A stretch of 64,000 nt of DNA, from assembly GCF_014982855.1 (NCBI RefSeq), contig NZ_JADCKF010000005.1:142609-206608 (forward strand). Reading direction: 5' to 3'. This DNA is from Pseudoflavonifractor gallinarum. Lineage in GTDB: Bacteria; Bacillota; Clostridia; Oscillospirales; Oscillospiraceae. Below, one piece after another: positions 49,747 to 58,276 of the stretch; within the stretch, counting starts at the first letter, position 1; each line of letters opens with the position of its first letter. Both the position numbers and the translations under genes were made by a program. The notes beneath the pieces were generated by a model, which saw nothing but the letters and a program-made list of their open reading frames with translations, did no database searches and was not told the DNA's origin.

Positions 49747-50727
49747 TCAGTCATAGTTGATGTATTCGATCTGCAGCCAGTGGGTCCAGCCCCGACCCTC
49801 CAGCTTTGTTTTCACCACACCTTTTTTGGTATTCATAGCTTCAATCACATAACCGTCACCGATGTACACGCCGATGTGGCCGTCATGCCAGACAGCGAGG
49901 CCGGGGATATCCGGCATGGTGTCGATGGTTCCGGATACTGAGGCGTTATAGTACATCTGGTTGGCACCAAGATCCGGCATCCCGTTGGTCCCATACTCAA
50001 TGGTCATGGTGTCGGGATTGAGCCATCCGTACCCTTTGATCAGGCCCACGCAGTCTGTGGTTCTGCCGCCCAGCCAGTTGGCACGGATGAAGTCCGCATA
50101 GCTGCCGACGCCGGCGCTCCCTGCGATCATAGTATAGATATGGTCGATGTTGCTCTTGTCATCTTCCGTGATCTCTCTGCCCAGATGGGCTTCCAGGTTG
50201 GCGTAGGCCTGGGACAGAGAGACTGGCACCGCGACGGTGTATTCTTCTTCCTCTGTACTTGTGGTCCCGTCCTCCAGAGTCACTTCCACGGTTCGTGTTC
50301 GGGTTTCGGTGGTGTAGAAGCACCCCACGAAGCTGTTCACCGCCCGTGTGGACGGGGCGTCGTCCCCAAAGCAGAGGGCATAAAAAACAGCCTTGACTCT
50401 GATTGGATCAAGGCTGTTGCCGCTGTCCATCTGCTCGTTGGCAGAGGACACCGCCGAATCCAGAAGAGAAAAGGCCGAGCGCATTTCCTCGATGTGATAT
50501 CGGAACTCCGCCGGAACTTCTGCGGAGAATTCCGCTCCGTAGAAGCATGCCTCCACCGAATAGTTGTTATGCTCCGCCCCGCCGGAGCCAATGGCGCAGA
50601 GCAGGGTGATCAAAAGGATGACCGGTGAAAAAACTGCCACCAGAATCCAGCCCACACCTTTTCGGGTCTTTTCGTTGGTAAGCAGCATGGCGGCGGCCTT
50701 GGCCACCGCGGCAGCAGAAACAGCCAT
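49747..50727 (-). CDS. NlpC/P60-type conjugation peptidoglycan hydrolase
   Basis: A 326-residue protein with one N-terminal membrane anchor (about 25-46), a polar middle region, and a C-terminal NlpC/P60 domain: the catalytic Cys in TTDCVGLIKGYGW and the His in HDGHIGVYIGDGYVIEA. Such enzymes open the cell wall for the mating channel. The ATG sits at the end of the VirB4-like fragment (one shared base), so the original conjugation operon order is kept. Confidence 0.88.
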   Translation of the reverse strand: MAVSAAAVAKAAAMLLTNEKTRKGVGWILVAVFSPVILLITLLCAIGSGGAEHNNYSVEACFYGAEFSAEVPAEFRYHIEEMRSAFSLLDSAVSSANEQMDSGNSLDPIRVKAVFYALCFGDDAPSTRAVNSFVGCFYTTETRTRTVEVTLEDGTTSTEEEEYTVAVPVSLSQAYANLEAHLGREITEDDKSNIDHIYTMIAGSAGVGSYADFIRANWLGGRTTDCVGLIKGYGWLNPDTMTIEYGTNGMPDLGANQMYYNASVSGTIDTMPDIPGLAVWHDGHIGVYIGDGYVIEAMNTKKGVVKTKLEGRGWTHWLQIEYINYD

Positions 50728-50990
50728 CAGCGACCACCTGCCGTTCCGAAGAGTTTTTCCTTGTAGGCCGGGGCGTGAACCTCCAGCAGGTATCGTTCAT
50801 TGCCGCACTTGTACAGGCAGACGCCGCGCTGGGGGAACTTGATGAGATTGTATTCCGACTCCTCCAGCTGGAGCATATCCATGTAGGACCGCTTGTCGAT
50901 GGAGCCGGCGTTGAACAGAAACTGGTGAGGCGGGATGCTGAACAGGGGCTTGGTCATCTCGCGGACGCCCTCCTGGTCTGTGTTTTTATG
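50727..50990 (-). pseudogene. VirB4-like ATPase, C-terminal tail only
   Basis: From about 50990 the frame reads NTDQEGVREMTKPLF, then HQFLFNAGSIDKRSYMDML, FPQRGVCLYKCGNERYLL and KEKLFGTAGGR-stop. These match, from memory, the end of TraE/VirB4-like ATPases (CD1110 type) of Clostridia ICEs. A complete enzyme is about 800 residues, so around nine tenths is missing. An internal ATG at 50957 could express 76 residues, but without the ATPase core. Confidence 0.72.
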
Positions 50991-51022
50991 ATGAACACAA
51001 AGAAAATGGAGATTGTAAGAAT

Positions 51023-51063
51023 GGAAGGAGGTGTGACGAAGTAATCGGTACAGACCTCCTTCC
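51023..51063. repeat. 10-bp inverted repeat upstream of rsgA
   Basis: GGAAGGAGGT (51023-51032) pairs exactly with ACCTCCTTCC (51054-51063) across 21 bases. The left arm resembles a Shine-Dalgarno sequence, so folding would hide it. It lies at the ICE/chromosome border. Confidence 0.6.
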
Positions 51064-51103
51064 GTCTGGATATGTGAAGACGATCAAAATGGAGGTTATT
51101 ACA

Positions 51104-52195
51104 TTGCATCAACTGAAAAGGTATGGCGTTTCCGAACGCTTTTTAGCAGAAGCTACTTTATATCCGAAAGAGACACTGGCCAGAGTGACCGCCCAATACC
51201 GGGGAAAGTATAAGATCGTGACCGAGCAGGCGGAACTGCTGGCGGAGGTATCCGGCAAACTTCGGTATGAGACAGAGGAACTGGCCCAATACCCCAATGT
51301 TGGCGACTATGTCATGGTGACGGTGGAGTGTGGACTGGCGGTCATCCACCGGGTGCTGCGGAGACGAAGCCTGTTTGTCCGAAGAGCAGTTGGCGTGTCC
51401 GGTCAGGCTCAGCCTGTGGCATCCAATGTGGATGTGGTCTTTTTGTGCATGTCCCTCAACCAGAATTTCAGCCTGAACCGTATGGAGCGGTATTTATCCA
51501 TTGCGTGGGACAGTGGGGCAACGCCGGTCATTGTATTGACCAAGGCGGATTTGTGTGAGGACATTGCACAGGCGGTTTCTCAGGTGGAGGCCATCTCCTG
51601 TTTTTCGGATATTCTGACGCTGTCCATGTTTGATGAGGATATCCGCGACAAATTTGCGCCCTATTTTGCCAAAGGACAGACCTGTACGTTTATCGGCTCC
51701 TCCGGTGTGGGAAAATCCACCCTCATTAACTGCCTGCTGGGCGCGCAGGCTATTTCCACTCAGGAGATCGGCAAGGGAGACAAAGGACGGCACACCACCA
51801 CCGGGCGAGAAATGTTTCCCTGCCCGTTAGGCGGCGTGGTGATCGACACACCCGGTATGCGGGAGATGGGGGCTGAGAGCGCGGACCTCTCCCATGCCTT
51901 TGGGGAGATCGAGGACTTGGCCCAACATTGCAGGTTTCGGGACTGCACCCATACCAACGAACCGGGGTGTGCTGTCCTGGCAGCGGTGGAACAGGGACGG
52001 TTGGATCAGAGACGGCTGGACAGCTATCGCAAACTGGAGCATGAGAGCGGTTATGACGGACTGAGCAGCAAGGAAGTTGAGGTCAAAAAGGCGGAGCGTA
52101 TGTTCAGGGAAGTGGGCGGCATAAAGCAGGCCCGGCGGTTTGCTAAAGAACACAATCAGCGCAAGCATGGCAAATTCCCCGGCGGAGAGATGTAA
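51104..52195 (+). CDS. rsgA: Ribosome small-subunit-dependent GTPase A
   Basis: A 363-residue circularly permuted GTPase that helps mature the 30S subunit. Visible are an OB-fold N-terminus, the G4 motif LTKAD, then G1 GSSGVGKST, G3 DTPGMRE and a C-terminal zinc-binding CRFRDCTHTNEPGCAV segment. I place the start at TTG 51104 because GGAGGT is seven bases upstream and the family starts near LKQYG. ATG 51089 and GTG 51074 are in frame but lack such a site. It is a chromosomal housekeeping gene that marks the end of the ICE. Confidence 0.94.
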   Translation: MHQLKRYGVSERFLAEATLYPKETLARVTAQYRGKYKIVTEQAELLAEVSGKLRYETEELAQYPNVGDYVMVTVECGLAVIHRVLRRRSLFVRRAVGVSGQAQPVASNVDVVFLCMSLNQNFSLNRMERYLSIAWDSGATPVIVLTKADLCEDIAQAVSQVEAISCFSDILTLSMFDEDIRDKFAPYFAKGQTCTFIGSSGVGKSTLINCLLGAQAISTQEIGKGDKGRHTTTGREMFPCPLGGVVIDTPGMREMGAESADLSHAFGEIEDLAQHCRFRDCTHTNEPGCAVLAAVEQGRLDQRRLDSYRKLEHESGYDGLSSKEVEVKKAERMFREVGGIKQARRFAKEHNQRKHGKFPGGEM

Positions 52196-52208
52196 GGAGG
52201 ACAAACGT

Positions 52209-52835
52209 ATGAAGCAAGAGAATATCATCATCCGCCGGGAAACGCAGATAGACCACGCTGCCGTAGAACATTTGACCCGGGAAGCCTTTTGGAATGTGTA
52301 CCGCCCTGGCTGCCTGGAGCACTATGTGGTCCATGTGCTGCGTGAGGATCCGGACTTTGTACCGGAGCTGGACCTGGTCATGGAACGGGACGGGGAGCTC
52401 ATAGGCCATGTGCTATATATGCGGGCTAAGATCGTGGCCGACGACGGCCGGGAGATCCCCATGATGACCTTTGGCCCCATAAGCATCCGGCCCGACCTGC
52501 AGCGGCAAGGCCTGGGCAAGTATCTGCTGGACTATTCCATGGAGTTGGCCGAGGAACTGGGTGCCGGGGCTCTGTGCATTGAGGGCAACATCGACTTCTA
52601 CGGGAAGTCCGGCTTTGTGGTGGCTGGGACGAAAGGCATCCGCTACCACGGGGAACCGGAACAGGAGATTGTCCCCTATGTTCTGCTAAAAGAACTCCAG
52701 CCCGGTTTTCTGGACGGTATCACTGGCGTCTACCACACGCCAAAGGGCTACTATGTGGACGAGTCCGCGGCGGAGGAATTTGATTGCAGCTTCCCACCCA
52801 AGGAAAAATTGAAGCTGCCAGGGCAGCTGTTTTGA
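52209..52835 (+). CDS. GNAT-family N-acetyltransferase
   Basis: A 208-residue acetyltransferase with the acetyl-CoA binding motif ISIRPDLQRQGLGKYLLDY (R/Q-x-x-G-x-G/A), then ALCIEGNIDFYGKSGFVVA, typical of the YhbS-like group. TAAGGAGG precedes ATG 52209, and the gene follows rsgA by 13 bases, so they are probably cotranscribed. The substrate is unknown. Confidence 0.88.
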   Translation: MKQENIIIRRETQIDHAAVEHLTREAFWNVYRPGCLEHYVVHVLREDPDFVPELDLVMERDGELIGHVLYMRAKIVADDGREIPMMTFGPISIRPDLQRQGLGKYLLDYSMELAEELGAGALCIEGNIDFYGKSGFVVAGTKGIRYHGEPEQEIVPYVLLKELQPGFLDGITGVYHTPKGYYVDESAAEEFDCSFPPKEKLKLPGQLF

Positions 52836-52871
52836 GGGAAGAAGCCCCTCAAATTCTGCGCCGTAGAAAAC

Positions 52872-52907
52872 AAAAAAGGCGGGCACCCCCTCTCGGGAGT
52901 GCCCGCC
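52872..52907 (-). terminator. Terminator downstream of tRNA-Ala
   Basis: Minus-strand hairpin GGCGGGCAC/GTGCCCGCC followed by six Ts, suited to end tRNA transcription. It also forms a hairpin at the end of the plus-strand acetyltransferase gene. Confidence 0.75.
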
Positions 52908-52955
52908 AAGTGGTCAAAGCAGAAATCCGTCTGTGGTATTTCTGTGGTCAAATGA

Positions 52956-52987
52956 GAAATCGCCGCAGTTTTCACTGCGGCGATTTC
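52956..52987. other. 14-bp perfect hairpin next to the tRNA
   Basis: Stem 52956-52969 with 52974-52987 and a TTTC loop, seven bases from the tRNA CCA end. No T-tract follows on the minus strand. It may aid tRNA 3' processing or termination. Confidence 0.6.
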
Positions 52988-52993
52988 CAGTTT

Positions 52994-53069
52994 TGGTGGA
53001 CCTGATCGGATTCGAACCGACGACCCCCACAATGCGAATGTGATGCGCTCCCAACTGCGCTACAGGCCC
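52994..53069 (-). tRNA. tRNA-Ala (anticodon CGC)
   Basis: The minus strand folds into a full cloverleaf: acceptor GGGCCTG/CAGGTCC with the G3-U70 alanine identity pair, a D-arm with AGCGCAGTTGGGAGCGC, the anticodon loop TTCGCAT, a T-arm with GGTTCGAATCC, discriminator A and an encoded CCA. The anticodon CGC reads GCG. Confidence 0.95.
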
Positions 53070-53800
53070 ATATTGACAATTTTTCAATCAAAAAAGTTAT
53101 GAAAAACGGATTTTTGAGATATTCAATTTTGAGGGGTAAGTCCAGAAAATCGGACTACTAAATTGGAAGGGAACCCGAGCCGTGGGATGAGGTTTCATAT
53201 GGATGCGAATGTAGTGCGCTCGCAAAGTGGCAAGTTTTCTGCCCACGGACTGCGGTGTATGGTCTGATGAAAATACTGGGCGAGCAGTAATAAAAATGGC
53301 GCCCCGGTTCTGATCGTTCCGATAGGTCTCTCTGGAAGATACAACAGGCTCCGACGAGGCATCCCTGCTTCTGAACTATGTTTTGACCTGTATGCAACAG
53401 CGGTGTACCTGATCCGCTTTCGGGCAAGGGAGATCCTGGTGCATAATGGCCGCGGAGGTCTGGCGGATATGGTCGCATTCAGTTCATACTTGATACCGCG
53501 GAGGGTCTGGTCCCCACCCTGGAGCAGGAAAACTCTCAGCAGAGCATCCTGCTCCGCGCACAGTTGTAAGATGAAGTTCTGCCGGATGACAGGACCGCCA
53601 TGTGTCCTTTTCAGCCTCGCGGGAAGATTCTCACCATTGCTGCAGGCGGCATTTCATCACGAAATCGAAGAAGAAAAGGGTTTGCCGCGAGAATTTTACA
53701 TATCCCTTCTTTCGGATTTTACAACGGTGAGACTATACTAAATTAAATTGGAAGAACCCCCCGTTCCCTGTCCAAAATAAAATCCGCAGGAGGAAGCAAT
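53070..53800. other. 730-base stretch with no recognised gene
   Basis: Only short, low-quality frames are present. One plus-strand frame (53403-53741) ends LPREFYISLLSDFTTVRLY but has no ribosome site or known domain. The stretch is bordered by related sequences: GACTACTAAATTGGAAG (53154-53170) and GACTATACTAAATT...GGAAG near 53731-53754. This suggests a decayed insertion or duplicated edge. The last bases before 53801 hold AGGAGGAAG for the next gene. Confidence 0.5.
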
Positions 53801-56068
53801 ATGAGAAAAATAAGACGGCCGGCGGTCATTGTCCTGGCCCTGGCACTCCAACTGGGCGCTGTGGTACCCGCGGCCGCGGCGAGCACCAGCCCAACCGCCG
53901 GGTATGAAAACGGCAACACCCCCTTGAACCTGACTCAAATTGCCCGGTACACATCCGGCCAATTCAATGTGGACGGCGGTGTTATGGAGATCGTGGCCTA
54001 TAGCCAGGCCAACGGCTTCGCCTACGCCATCAACGGTCAAAGCGGCCTGCTGGCAGCTATCCCCCTGAATAACCTTACCGCCGGTACCGGCGTGGTCCAG
54101 CTCAGCGGCACGGATATCGATGTCAAAGCCCTGGTGGAGGCGGCAGACAGCTCCTTCTGCTACGGGGACATGACATCGGTGGCTGTCTCCCCGGACAAAA
54201 CCACCTTGGCTGCTGCCCTTCAGGCAGAGGGGTACAACGATGCCGGCCGGGTGGCTCTCTTTACCTGCAATGGGGATGGCTCTCTGACCCTGAAGGGGCT
54301 GGTAGAGACGGGCGTGCAGCCGGATATGGTGACCTTTGCCGACAACAACACCGTCCTCACCGCCAACGAGGGCGAGCCCCGGGAGGGCTACGGGGAGGGG
54401 ATCGCCGACCCCAGGGGCTCGGTCACCGTAGTGAACGTATCCGCCCTCACCAGTGAAGTGGTGGGCTTTGACACCTTCGATGCCCAGCGGGACACGCTGG
54501 CCGCTTCCGGTGTGGTGCTGAAGAAAGGCGTGGCCCCCTCCACCGACCTGGAACCGGAGTATATCGCAGTCTCCGGCAGCAAGGCCTATGTTACCCTCCA
54601 GGAGAACAACGCCATTGCTGTACTGGACCTGGCCTCCCGGACCTTTGACGGGATCTACTCCGCAGGCTTTGAGGACTATAGCGTCACCCCCGTCGACGTG
54701 GACAAGAAGGACGACGCCTATGCACCCAAGACCTATGGCAGCCTGATGGGTATTCGGATGCCCGACGCCATCGCCGCCTTCCAGGCGGACGGCCGCACCT
54801 ACCTGGTCACCGCCAATGAAGGCGACGCCCGGGAGTGGGGCGACGAGGATCTTGGCACCTTCTACCTCAATGAGGACGAGCGGGACTTCGGCGATGAGGG
54901 CGCCGCCTCTCCCACTGGGGCCATCACAGCAGAGAACTCGGACCTCACCGGTAAAGTGGTCTTCTTCAAGTCCGAGGACTTTGACGGACTGGACAGCAGT
55001 AAGGACTACCTCTTCGGCGGCCGCACCTTCACCATCTACGAGGTCCGCGCAGACGGCATCACCGAGGTTTTCACCAGCGGAGATGACTTTGAGGCCCTCA
55101 CTGCCCAGTATCTCCCTGACTACTACAACTGTTCCAACGACAACGCCGTTCTGGACGACCGCTCCGGTAAAAAGGGCTCGGAGGCCGAGAGTGTCACCGT
55201 GGGAACGGTGGATGGCCGCACCTATGCCTTCGTCGCTCTGGAGCGTACCGGCGGACTCATGGTCTATGATGTGACAGAGCCCACTGCCGCTCAGTATGTG
55301 AACTACATCAACACCCGTGATTTCTCCTCCGTGGTGGAGGGCTCCCAGGAGTACGAGGACGGAGAGCTGGACAAGTGGGTTACCGGAGGCGACGTGGCTC
55401 CCGAAGGCCTGCTGTTCCTGAGCGATTCTGCCAGCCCCACCGGCAAGGCACTGCTGCTGGCTGCCTGCGAGGTGTCCGGCACCGTGGCCGTCTACCAGGT
55501 GGGCGGCGAGGCGCTCTCTGTCCTGCCCTTCACCGACGTGGAGGAACAGGACGCTCAGGCAGTCCGCTATGTCTATGAAAACGGCCTGATGTCCGGCATC
55601 AGCGGGGATCGGTTCGACCCCAACGGAACACTGACCCGGAGCCAGGCAGTTGCGGCCCTGTGGGAACTGGAGGAGCGTCCGTCGGTGAACTATCTGATGA
55701 ACTTTTCTGATGTGGACCCGGCGGCCAGCTATGGCGAGGCCGTCCGCTGGGCTGTGTCTGATGGAATCGCAGGCGGCTACGGCGGCGGTCTGTTTGGCCC
55801 AGACGATCCCATCACCCGGGAGCAGTTGGCTGTCATGCTCTACCGCTACGCTCAGTACAAGGATTATGACACCAACCAGAACGGCATGGCTATTGGAGCA
55901 TTTGACGACTTCGCCCAGATCTCTGACTACGCAGTAGAGGCCATGACCTGGGCGGTAGAGGCTGGCGTGCTCACCGAAACTGCTGCGGATACCCTGGCCC
56001 CCGGCCAGACCGCTACCCGGGCACAGACTGCCCAGGCTCTGCTGGTACTGTCCCAAATGGCAGGCTGA
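53801..56068 (+). CDS. Secreted choice-of-anchor-I protein with SLH domains
   Basis: A 755-residue surface protein. A signal peptide covers about 1-27 (basic MRKIRR, hydrophobic core, AAAAS site). A beta-propeller-like region of about 540 residues matches choice-of-anchor I/alkaline-phosphatase-like proteins: LTANEGEPREGYGEG, LEPEYIAVSG, IGIRMPDAIAAF-like LMGIRMPDAIAAF, TANEGDAREW and GGDVAPEGLLF. SLH repeats follow from about 580 (VRYVYENGLMSGI, VRWAVSDGIAGGYG, AMTWAVEAGVL), which would anchor it to cell-wall polymer. AGGAGGAAG precedes the ATG. Enzymatic activity is unproven for such proteins. Confidence 0.85.
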   Translation: MRKIRRPAVIVLALALQLGAVVPAAAASTSPTAGYENGNTPLNLTQIARYTSGQFNVDGGVMEIVAYSQANGFAYAINGQSGLLAAIPLNNLTAGTGVVQLSGTDIDVKALVEAADSSFCYGDMTSVAVSPDKTTLAAALQAEGYNDAGRVALFTCNGDGSLTLKGLVETGVQPDMVTFADNNTVLTANEGEPREGYGEGIADPRGSVTVVNVSALTSEVVGFDTFDAQRDTLAASGVVLKKGVAPSTDLEPEYIAVSGSKAYVTLQENNAIAVLDLASRTFDGIYSAGFEDYSVTPVDVDKKDDAYAPKTYGSLMGIRMPDAIAAFQADGRTYLVTANEGDAREWGDEDLGTFYLNEDERDFGDEGAASPTGAITAENSDLTGKVVFFKSEDFDGLDSSKDYLFGGRTFTIYEVRADGITEVFTSGDDFEALTAQYLPDYYNCSNDNAVLDDRSGKKGSEAESVTVGTVDGRTYAFVALERTGGLMVYDVTEPTAAQYVNYINTRDFSSVVEGSQEYEDGELDKWVTGGDVAPEGLLFLSDSASPTGKALLLAACEVSGTVAVYQVGGEALSVLPFTDVEEQDAQAVRYVYENGLMSGISGDRFDPNGTLTRSQAVAALWELEERPSVNYLMNFSDVDPAASYGEAVRWAVSDGIAGGYGGGLFGPDDPITREQLAVMLYRYAQYKDYDTNQNGMAIGAFDDFAQISDYAVEAMTWAVEAGVLTETAADTLAPGQTATRAQTAQALLVLSQMAG

Positions 56069-56080
56069 GGAAAAAGCATA

Positions 56081-56127
56081 AAAACCGAGGCAGGAGGGAA
56101 TCTTGTATCCCTCCGCCTCGGTTTTTT
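56081..56127 (+). terminator. Terminator of the SLH protein gene
   Basis: AAAACCGAGGC...GAGGGA pairs with TCCCTCCGCCTCGGTTTT, followed by a run of Ts. Confidence 0.88.
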
Positions 56128-56345
56128 GTATCATAGGCCAGTTCCGCAGATTGGTGCGCCAGCGGAAGATTCCTCCTGTCCGGGTGAAGCGGCCCAAGCA
56201 TGCTGTCCCCCCTTCCAGACAAACTTCCCCATGCCGTCTCTTTACATAGATTTGACATAAACTTGACACTGAGGTGGTCGCACGCCCGCCACACAGTTGC
56301 TAAACTTTACAATAGTTTTTTCTGCCCTTTGAAAATTCTGCTATG

Positions 56346-56373
56346 ACCCCGAAAATCCGGCATCGGCTTCGTA
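56346..56373 (+). promoter_or_regulatory. Candidate SigI promoter before sigI
   Basis: ACCCC (56346-56350), 19 bases, CGTA (56370-56373), 33 bases before the sigI ATG. The -35 ACCCC matches the known SigI consensus and CGTA resembles its CGAA -10. The preceding 218 bases after the terminator hold nothing recognisable apart from a possible TTGACA. Confidence 0.75.
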
Positions 56374-56405
56374 TCCTTCTGCTGGAGGGGGATGGAGGGA
56401 TAGCA

Positions 56406-57146
56406 ATGGTGCGCACAGAGCACGACATCGCGGCCCAGGTGCAGGCGGCCAAGACAGATTCGGAGGCGGCGGACGCCCTGATCCGTCAGTACATGGGATT
56501 CATCCGCTCGGAGACGGTAAAGTTTATCCACACCGCCCCGGAAAACGGACACGAGGACGAGCTGAGCATCGCCATGTTGGCCTTTTACGAGGCGGTGCTG
56601 GCCTACGAAAAGAACCGGGGCGCCTTCCTGCCCTACGCCGCCCGGGCAATCAAGAACCGGCTCATCGACCACTACCGGACGGAGAAGCGCCGCGGCAATG
56701 TGATTTCCCTCCACACCCCCCTGGGCGGGGAGGAGGACGGCGGCGAACTGCTGGACACCATCCCGGATGGGGCGGACCACGCGGAGGAGTATGCGGTGCG
56801 CACTGCCGACCGGCAGGAGATCCAGGAGTTCTCGGAGAAGCTGGCCCGGTTCGGGCTGACCTTCTCCGATGTGGCGGACAACTGCCCCCGGCAGGAGCGG
56901 ACCTTCGCCGCCTGCCGCCGGGTGCTGGACTTTGCCCGATCCCGCCCGGAACTGCTGAAGCGGGTGGAGGACACAGGCAAGCTGCCTATGAATGAACTGG
57001 CGGTGGGCTCCGGTACGGATAAAAAGACCATGGAGCGGCACCGGAAGTACCTGGTAGCCATCCTGCTGGCCTTTACCAACGGCTATGAGATCATCCGGGG
57101 ACACCTGTGCCAGATCGCCCCGGCGAAGGGAGGGAGCATGAAATGA
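56406..57146 (+). CDS. sigI: RNA polymerase sigma-I factor
   Basis: A 246-residue alternative sigma factor. Region 2 is recognisable in ADALIRQYMGFIRSETVKF, ELSIAMLAFYEAVLAYEKNRGAF and LPYAARAIKNRLIDHYR. The conserved C-terminal SigI part has RFGLTFSDVADNCPRQ and a final MERHRKYLVAILLAFTNGYEIIRGHL. SigI answers heat, envelope or polysaccharide signals in Bacillota and is held inactive by RsgI. GGAGGG precedes ATG 56406. Its stop overlaps rsgI (ATGA), the classical gene order. A SigI-type promoter upstream implies autoactivation. Confidence 0.93.
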   Translation: MVRTEHDIAAQVQAAKTDSEAADALIRQYMGFIRSETVKFIHTAPENGHEDELSIAMLAFYEAVLAYEKNRGAFLPYAARAIKNRLIDHYRTEKRRGNVISLHTPLGGEEDGGELLDTIPDGADHAEEYAVRTADRQEIQEFSEKLARFGLTFSDVADNCPRQERTFAACRRVLDFARSRPELLKRVEDTGKLPMNELAVGSGTDKKTMERHRKYLVAILLAFTNGYEIIRGHLCQIAPAKGGSMK

Positions 57147-58105
57147 ACTATCTGGTGATGGAAGTGCACCCGGCCTATGCGGTGGTACTGGATGAGGAAG
57201 GCCGGTTTCTGAAGGCCGCCAACCTCCGCTATCAGGTGGGGGACAGAGTGGAGAACATTGTGGAGCTGCGCAGGCCGCAGGAGAAACGGCCCGCCCTGTG
57301 GAAGCCCCTGTCCGGCTTGGCGGGCCTGGCCGCCTGCCTCTGCCTGGTGTTCTTCGGCTATTACCAGCCCAATTTCACTCCCTACGGCGCGCTGCGCATC
57401 CAAATTAACCCCGACGTGGAGCTCACCCTCAGCCGCACCGACCGGGTGCTGGAGCTGGAGGGGCTCAACGATGACGGCCGGGTTTTGATCGAGGGCTATG
57501 ACTATAACGGCAAGGACCGGAAGGACGTGACCGAGGAGCTGGTGGAGCGGGCCATTGACCTGGGCTACCTCTCCGGCGGGGAGACGGTGTCCATCACCGT
57601 CACCAGCTCCGACACCGATTGGCAGGCCCGGGAGGAGCAGGAGGCCCGGGAGGATCTGGAACAGCGGTACGGGGAGACCATCGTGATTCAGATCGGCGCC
57701 CCGTCAACCCAGCCGCCGGCCACCGAGGTGGTCATCCCGGTGACGCCGCCGGCCAGCAAACCGGATCCGGAGCCAACCCCCGGACCGGCAGTTCCCCCTG
57801 CTGACCAGGACGACACCGACTACGGTCCCGGCAGCGACGGGACGACCGGCTATCAGGACACCGATTACGGCCCGGAGGCGGACGGAATAACCGACTATGA
57901 GCCTCCCGACGACGGGGCCTACAGTGACGGCGTCACCGATTATGAGGACCGGGACGACGAGCAGGATGATGACGATTCGGATGACGACGATCCGGCGAAT
58001 GAGGAGCCGGATGATGACGACGATCCGGAGGATGACGTCCCGGATGACGACGATGACGGCTGGGATGATGACGGGGATGACCAGGATGAGGACGAGGACG
58101 ATTGA
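57143..58105 (+). CDS. rsgI: RsgI-type anti-sigma-I factor with Asp-rich tail
   Basis: A 320-residue membrane anti-sigma factor. The cytoplasmic RsgI_N domain is residues 1-55 (MEVHPAYAVVLDEEGRFLKA, VGDRVENIVEL). One membrane helix spans about 57-73. The extracellular part begins with the conserved FTPYGALRIQINPDVELTLSR segment, where RsgI proteins self-cleave in other species. A Pro-rich linker follows, then DTDYGP-x-x-DG motifs and about 60 mostly acidic residues. Other Clostridia place carbohydrate-binding modules here; this one carries a possible cation-binding tail shared with the next gene. Confidence 0.9.
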   Translation: MNYLVMEVHPAYAVVLDEEGRFLKAANLRYQVGDRVENIVELRRPQEKRPALWKPLSGLAGLAACLCLVFFGYYQPNFTPYGALRIQINPDVELTLSRTDRVLELEGLNDDGRVLIEGYDYNGKDRKDVTEELVERAIDLGYLSGGETVSITVTSSDTDWQAREEQEAREDLEQRYGETIVIQIGAPSTQPPATEVVIPVTPPASKPDPEPTPGPAVPPADQDDTDYGPGSDGTTGYQDTDYGPEADGITDYEPPDDGAYSDGVTDYEDRDDEQDDDDSDDDDPANEEPDDDDDPEDDVPDDDDDGWDDDGDDQDEDEDD

Positions 58106-58126
58106 GGCAAAAAATTTTTCTCCGCG

Positions 58127-58154
58127 ACCCCGATTTTCAAGGCCGGCCGCCGTA
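58127..58154 (+). promoter_or_regulatory. Candidate SigI promoter P1 of lipoprotein operon
   Basis: ACCCC (58127-58131), 19 bases, CGTA (58151-58154). Shares GACCCCG and CCGTATCC with its neighbours. Confidence 0.72.
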
Positions 58155-58197
58155 TCCTCCCTGTGTAAACAAAAGAAAGAAAAAAATCAGTTTAGTG

Positions 58198-58225
58198 ACC
58201 CCGGTTTTTAAACTGCAGCTCCGTA
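58198..58225 (+). promoter_or_regulatory. Candidate SigI promoter P2 of lipoprotein operon
   Basis: ACCCC (58198-58202), 19 bases, CGTA (58222-58225), 71 bases downstream of P1 and 51 bases before the start codon. Confidence 0.72.
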
Positions 58226-58276
58226 ATCTAAAATCAGAACACAAAACCAAACACCATGTTCAAGGAGATGAAAGAC

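Larger units (their letters stand above)
42040..50990 (-). mobile_element. Truncated integrative conjugative element remnant
   Basis: Minus-strand genes run in the order VirB4-like tail, NlpC/P60 hydrolase, RHH-like protein, DUF3848-like protein, unknown protein, accessory protein, relaxase, TOPRIM protein, VirD4 and wHTH protein. This is the mobilisation half of a Clostridia-type ICE. The VirB4 gene is cut to its C-terminal tail at about 50990. No integrase, VirB6, adhesin or att repeats are seen, so the element probably lost its other half and cannot transfer unaided. It could still be mobilised in trans if an origin of transfer remains. Confidence 0.75.

Noticed and set aside
41840..51060. 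Complete, transferable conjugative element
   Set aside because: No integrase, excisionase, att repeats or full VirB4/VirB6 genes are present in the window.
53403..53741. 112-codon frame in the gene-poor segment
   Set aside because: No ribosome site, no recognisable domain and mixed composition; kept only as part of the unassigned segment.
53738..56269. 843-codon minus-strand frame opposite the SLH protein
   Set aside because: No start context or domain; the plus strand has a signal peptide and SLH motifs.
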